NCBI RefSeq assembly: GCF_039542035.1
Contig: NZ_BAABHJ010000002.1
Coordinates: 558,001 to 622,000 of the forward strand
Origin: Actinoallomurus liliacearum
Lineage (GTDB): Bacteria; Actinomycetota; Actinomycetes; Streptosporangiales; Streptosporangiaceae
DNA length: 64,000 bases
Reading direction: 5' to 3'
A program made the position numbers and the translations under genes. The notes below the pieces were generated by a model that saw only the letters and a program-made list of their open reading frames with translations, did not search any database and was not told the DNA's origin. Positions within the stretch are counted from its first letter, which is position 1; each line of letters begins with the position of its first letter. Below, one piece after another: positions 62,701-64,000 of this stretch.

Positions 62701-63582
62701 TTAGGCTCTCCCGGCCTGACCGGCCAGCGTGTCGAAGGCCATCATCGCTTCCTGGTCCAGCTCGATCCGGGCGACCGCGACGTTGTCGGCCAGGTGCGCG
62801 AGGTCACGGGTGCCGGGGATCAGCAGCGTTGCCGGGCTGTGCCCGAGCAGCCAGGCCAGCCCGGCCTGAGCCGGGGTGATGCCGAGTCGCTCGGCGTGCG
62901 CGATGACCACCGGGTTGTCGGTGACGCTGGGCAGCCAGTCGAAGGCCGATCCGAGCGGGCAGTACGGCACCCAGGCGACGCCCTGCTCGGCGCACTCGGT
63001 CAGGACGTCCTCCTGGTCACGGGTGAGGACGTTGTACATGTTCTGCACGCAGACGATTCCGGCCGGAAGAGCCTGCCGCAGTTGCGTGAGGCTGACCTGG
63101 CTCAGGCCGATGCCACCGATCTTGCCCTCGTCGCGCAGGGCGATCAGTTCGGCCAGTTGGCTGTCGAGGTCGACCACTTGGTCGCCGGTGGCGGTGATGC
63201 CCGGCGGAGTGTCGGCCCGGCGGAGATTGACGACCGCGAGGTGTTCGGTGTCGAGGGTGCGCAGGTTCTCCTCGACCGATGCCCGCAGTTGCGCCGGCTT
63301 CTGGGCGGCGACCAGTCGCTCGGTCGGGTGGGTCACCGCGCCGACCTTGGTGACGATCCGCAGGCTGTCGGCGTACGGATGCAAGGCGGTCCTGATCAGG
63401 TCGTTGACCGGGCCGTAGAAGTGGGCCGTGTCGATGTGGTCGACGCCGAGTTCGACCGCGCGGCGCAGAACCTTGACGGCATCCGCAGGGTCGCCGTGTT
63501 CCAGCTGCATGGCGCCGAAGCCGACCCGCAGGACATCGTGGTCGCCCAGCTTTCCGTACGCGTACGCATGCGATGTGGTCAT
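62701..63582 (-). CDS. Aldo/keto reductase
   Basis: A 293-residue NADPH-type aldo/keto reductase. The catalytic pair is in DHIDTAHFYGP (Asp about 49, Tyr about 54) and the lysine in RIVTKVGAV (about 79). The position of the usual catalytic histidine reads VVNLRRAD, with Asn for His, as in one oxidoreductase subgroup. The coenzyme region GLAWLLGHSPATLLIPGTRDLAHLADN is well conserved. It is divergent from a TetR regulator, with two operator palindromes between, so it is probably induced by the regulator's ligand. Substrate unknown. Confidence 0.88.
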   Translation of the reverse strand: MTTSHAYAYGKLGDHDVLRVGFGAMQLEHGDPADAVKVLRRAVELGVDHIDTAHFYGPVNDLIRTALHPYADSLRIVTKVGAVTHPTERLVAAQKPAQLRASVEENLRTLDTEHLAVVNLRRADTPPGITATGDQVVDLDSQLAELIALRDEGKIGGIGLSQVSLTQLRQALPAGIVCVQNMYNVLTRDQEDVLTECAEQGVAWVPYCPLGSAFDWLPSVTDNPVVIAHAERLGITPAQAGLAWLLGHSPATLLIPGTRDLAHLADNVAVARIELDQEAMMAFDTLAGQAGRA

Positions 63583-63610
63583 GGTCGTGGCCCTCCAGAT
63601 ACGATGACCA

Positions 63611-63632
63611 TAAGCGGAACCGATTCCGCTTA
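63611..63632. promoter_or_regulatory. TetR operator candidate 1
   Basis: TAAGCGGAA and its complement TTCCGCTTA flank a 4-bp centre (CCGA). The site lies 29 bp before the aldo/keto reductase start. It shares all of its arm sequence with the second site. Confidence 0.7.
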
Positions 63633-63652
63633 GCCTAGTTGGACTCTAGCAA

Positions 63653-63672
63653 AAGCGGAACCGGTTCCGCTT
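63653..63672. promoter_or_regulatory. TetR operator candidate 2
   Basis: AAGCGGAACCGGTTCCGCTT is a perfect 20-bp palindrome that ends 5 bp before the TetR start codon. Its centre is 41 bp (about four helical turns) from the centre of the first site, so two dimers would bind the same DNA face. Confidence 0.75.
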
Positions 63673-63677
63673 GTGAG

Positions 63678-64000
63678 GTGATCGCGATTTCCGAGCTCGA
63701 GCGACGCCCCGGCGCACGAAGGGACGCCCAGCGCAACCGGCAGCGCATCATCGACGCTGCCACCCGCGCCCTCACCACCGGCCCGGACCCCGTCAAGATC
63801 GAGACCATCGCCCGTGAGGCGGGAGTCGGCGTCGGCACGCTCTACCGCAACTTCCCGTCCCGCGAAGCCCTGGTCGAAGAGGTCTACCGCAGCGAACTCA
63901 CCCGCCTCTGCGCCATGGCCGCGCAGCTGGTGGCCGACCACGCGCCGGCCGACGCCATGCGTGAATGGATGCGCCGCTATCAGGACTTCGTCGCCACCAA
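63678..64000 (+). CDS. TetR-family regulator, 3' end missing
   Basis: The first 107 codons of a TetR-type repressor cut by the window edge. The HTH is at about residues 17-65: RQRIIDAATRALTTG, KIETIAREAGVGVGTLYRNF, then PSREALVEEVYRSEL. The ligand domain begins at about residue 66. GTG 63678 is the only start that fits; the ribosome site is weak and the second operator touches it. It probably represses itself and the divergent aldo/keto reductase. Confidence 0.85.
   Translation, partial: MIAISELERRPGARRDAQRNRQRIIDAATRALTTGPDPVKIETIAREAGVGVGTLYRNFPSREALVEEVYRSELTRLCAMAAQLVADHAPADAMREWMRRYQDFVAT

Overview
The window is high-GC DNA with actinobacterial gene architecture: GTG and TTG starts are common, genes overlap by ATGA/GTGA, and there are TAT and lipoprotein exports, an F420-type oxidoreductase with a TAT signal, a PimB-like mannosyltransferase, an I36-type protease inhibitor and a carbohydrate ABC importer without its own ATPase. 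A soil actinomycete of the Thermomonosporaceae/Streptosporangiales kind (Actinomadura or Actinoallomurus-like) fits best. That placement is an inference from gene content, not from a marker gene. Both ends of the window cut through genes.

Layout. 1-5.6 kb: the tail of a CU044_5270-like protein, a GntR/FCD regulator, and a gallate/protocatechuate-type meta-cleavage operon (galB-, galC- and galD-like genes plus a type I extradiol dioxygenase). Near-identical ATTGT-NN-ACA operator candidates lie before the regulator and before the operon. 5.6-7.3 kb: an orphan Imm49-type protein. 7.5-12.1 kb: a CUT1 sugar importer with a GH1 beta-glucosidase. 12.2-16.5 kb: a frameshifted SMI1/KNR4 gene, a membrane protein, a WYL regulator with a divergent VOC protein, and a fragment of a winged-helix gene. 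16.5-20.2 kb: a large secreted CBM32/beta-helix protein divergent from a ROK regulator. 20.3-22.3 kb: a Clp-N/HTH regulator with a palindromic operator, a zinc-finger protein, a nested palindrome and a chimeric pseudogene. 22.3-31 kb: a box-type aerobic benzoyl-CoA cluster (boxC, boxB, CoA ligase, amidohydrolase, PaaY-like protein, PaaH, enoyl-CoA hydratase), interrupted by a pair of IS200/IS605-like hairpins. 31-35.5 kb: a TAT-exported F420 enzyme, a PimB-like GT4, an I36 inhibitor and a secreted protein. 35.6-48 kb: a YtfQRT/YjfF-like sugar importer, secreted GH2-LamG, frameshifted GH127, a second orphan ABC ATPase and a DeoR regulator. 48.2-52.7 kb: urease ureABCFGD without ureE. 52.8-57.3 kb: a hypothetical protein, a beta-glucuronidase and a kinase with six near-identical WD40 units. 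57.3-64 kb: a gene-poor stretch, an FAD oxidoreductase with a DUF4239 membrane protein, a GH5-CBM2 cellulase, and an aldo/keto reductase divergent from a truncated TetR gene with two strong operators.

Together the genes describe plant-matter turnover: cellulose and beta-glucosides (GH5, GH1), arabinofuranosides or galactosides (GH127, GH2), glucuronides (GH2), and lignin-type aromatics (box and gal-like pathways). Urea assimilation is also encoded. Points of most interest are a 23-codon ORF present twice and translationally coupled to unrelated operon genes, a VOC dioxygenase as the likely entry enzyme of a galBCD pathway, the ECH-regulator chimera, the IS605-like hairpin pair, and two frameshifts of the same kind that could be sequence errors.
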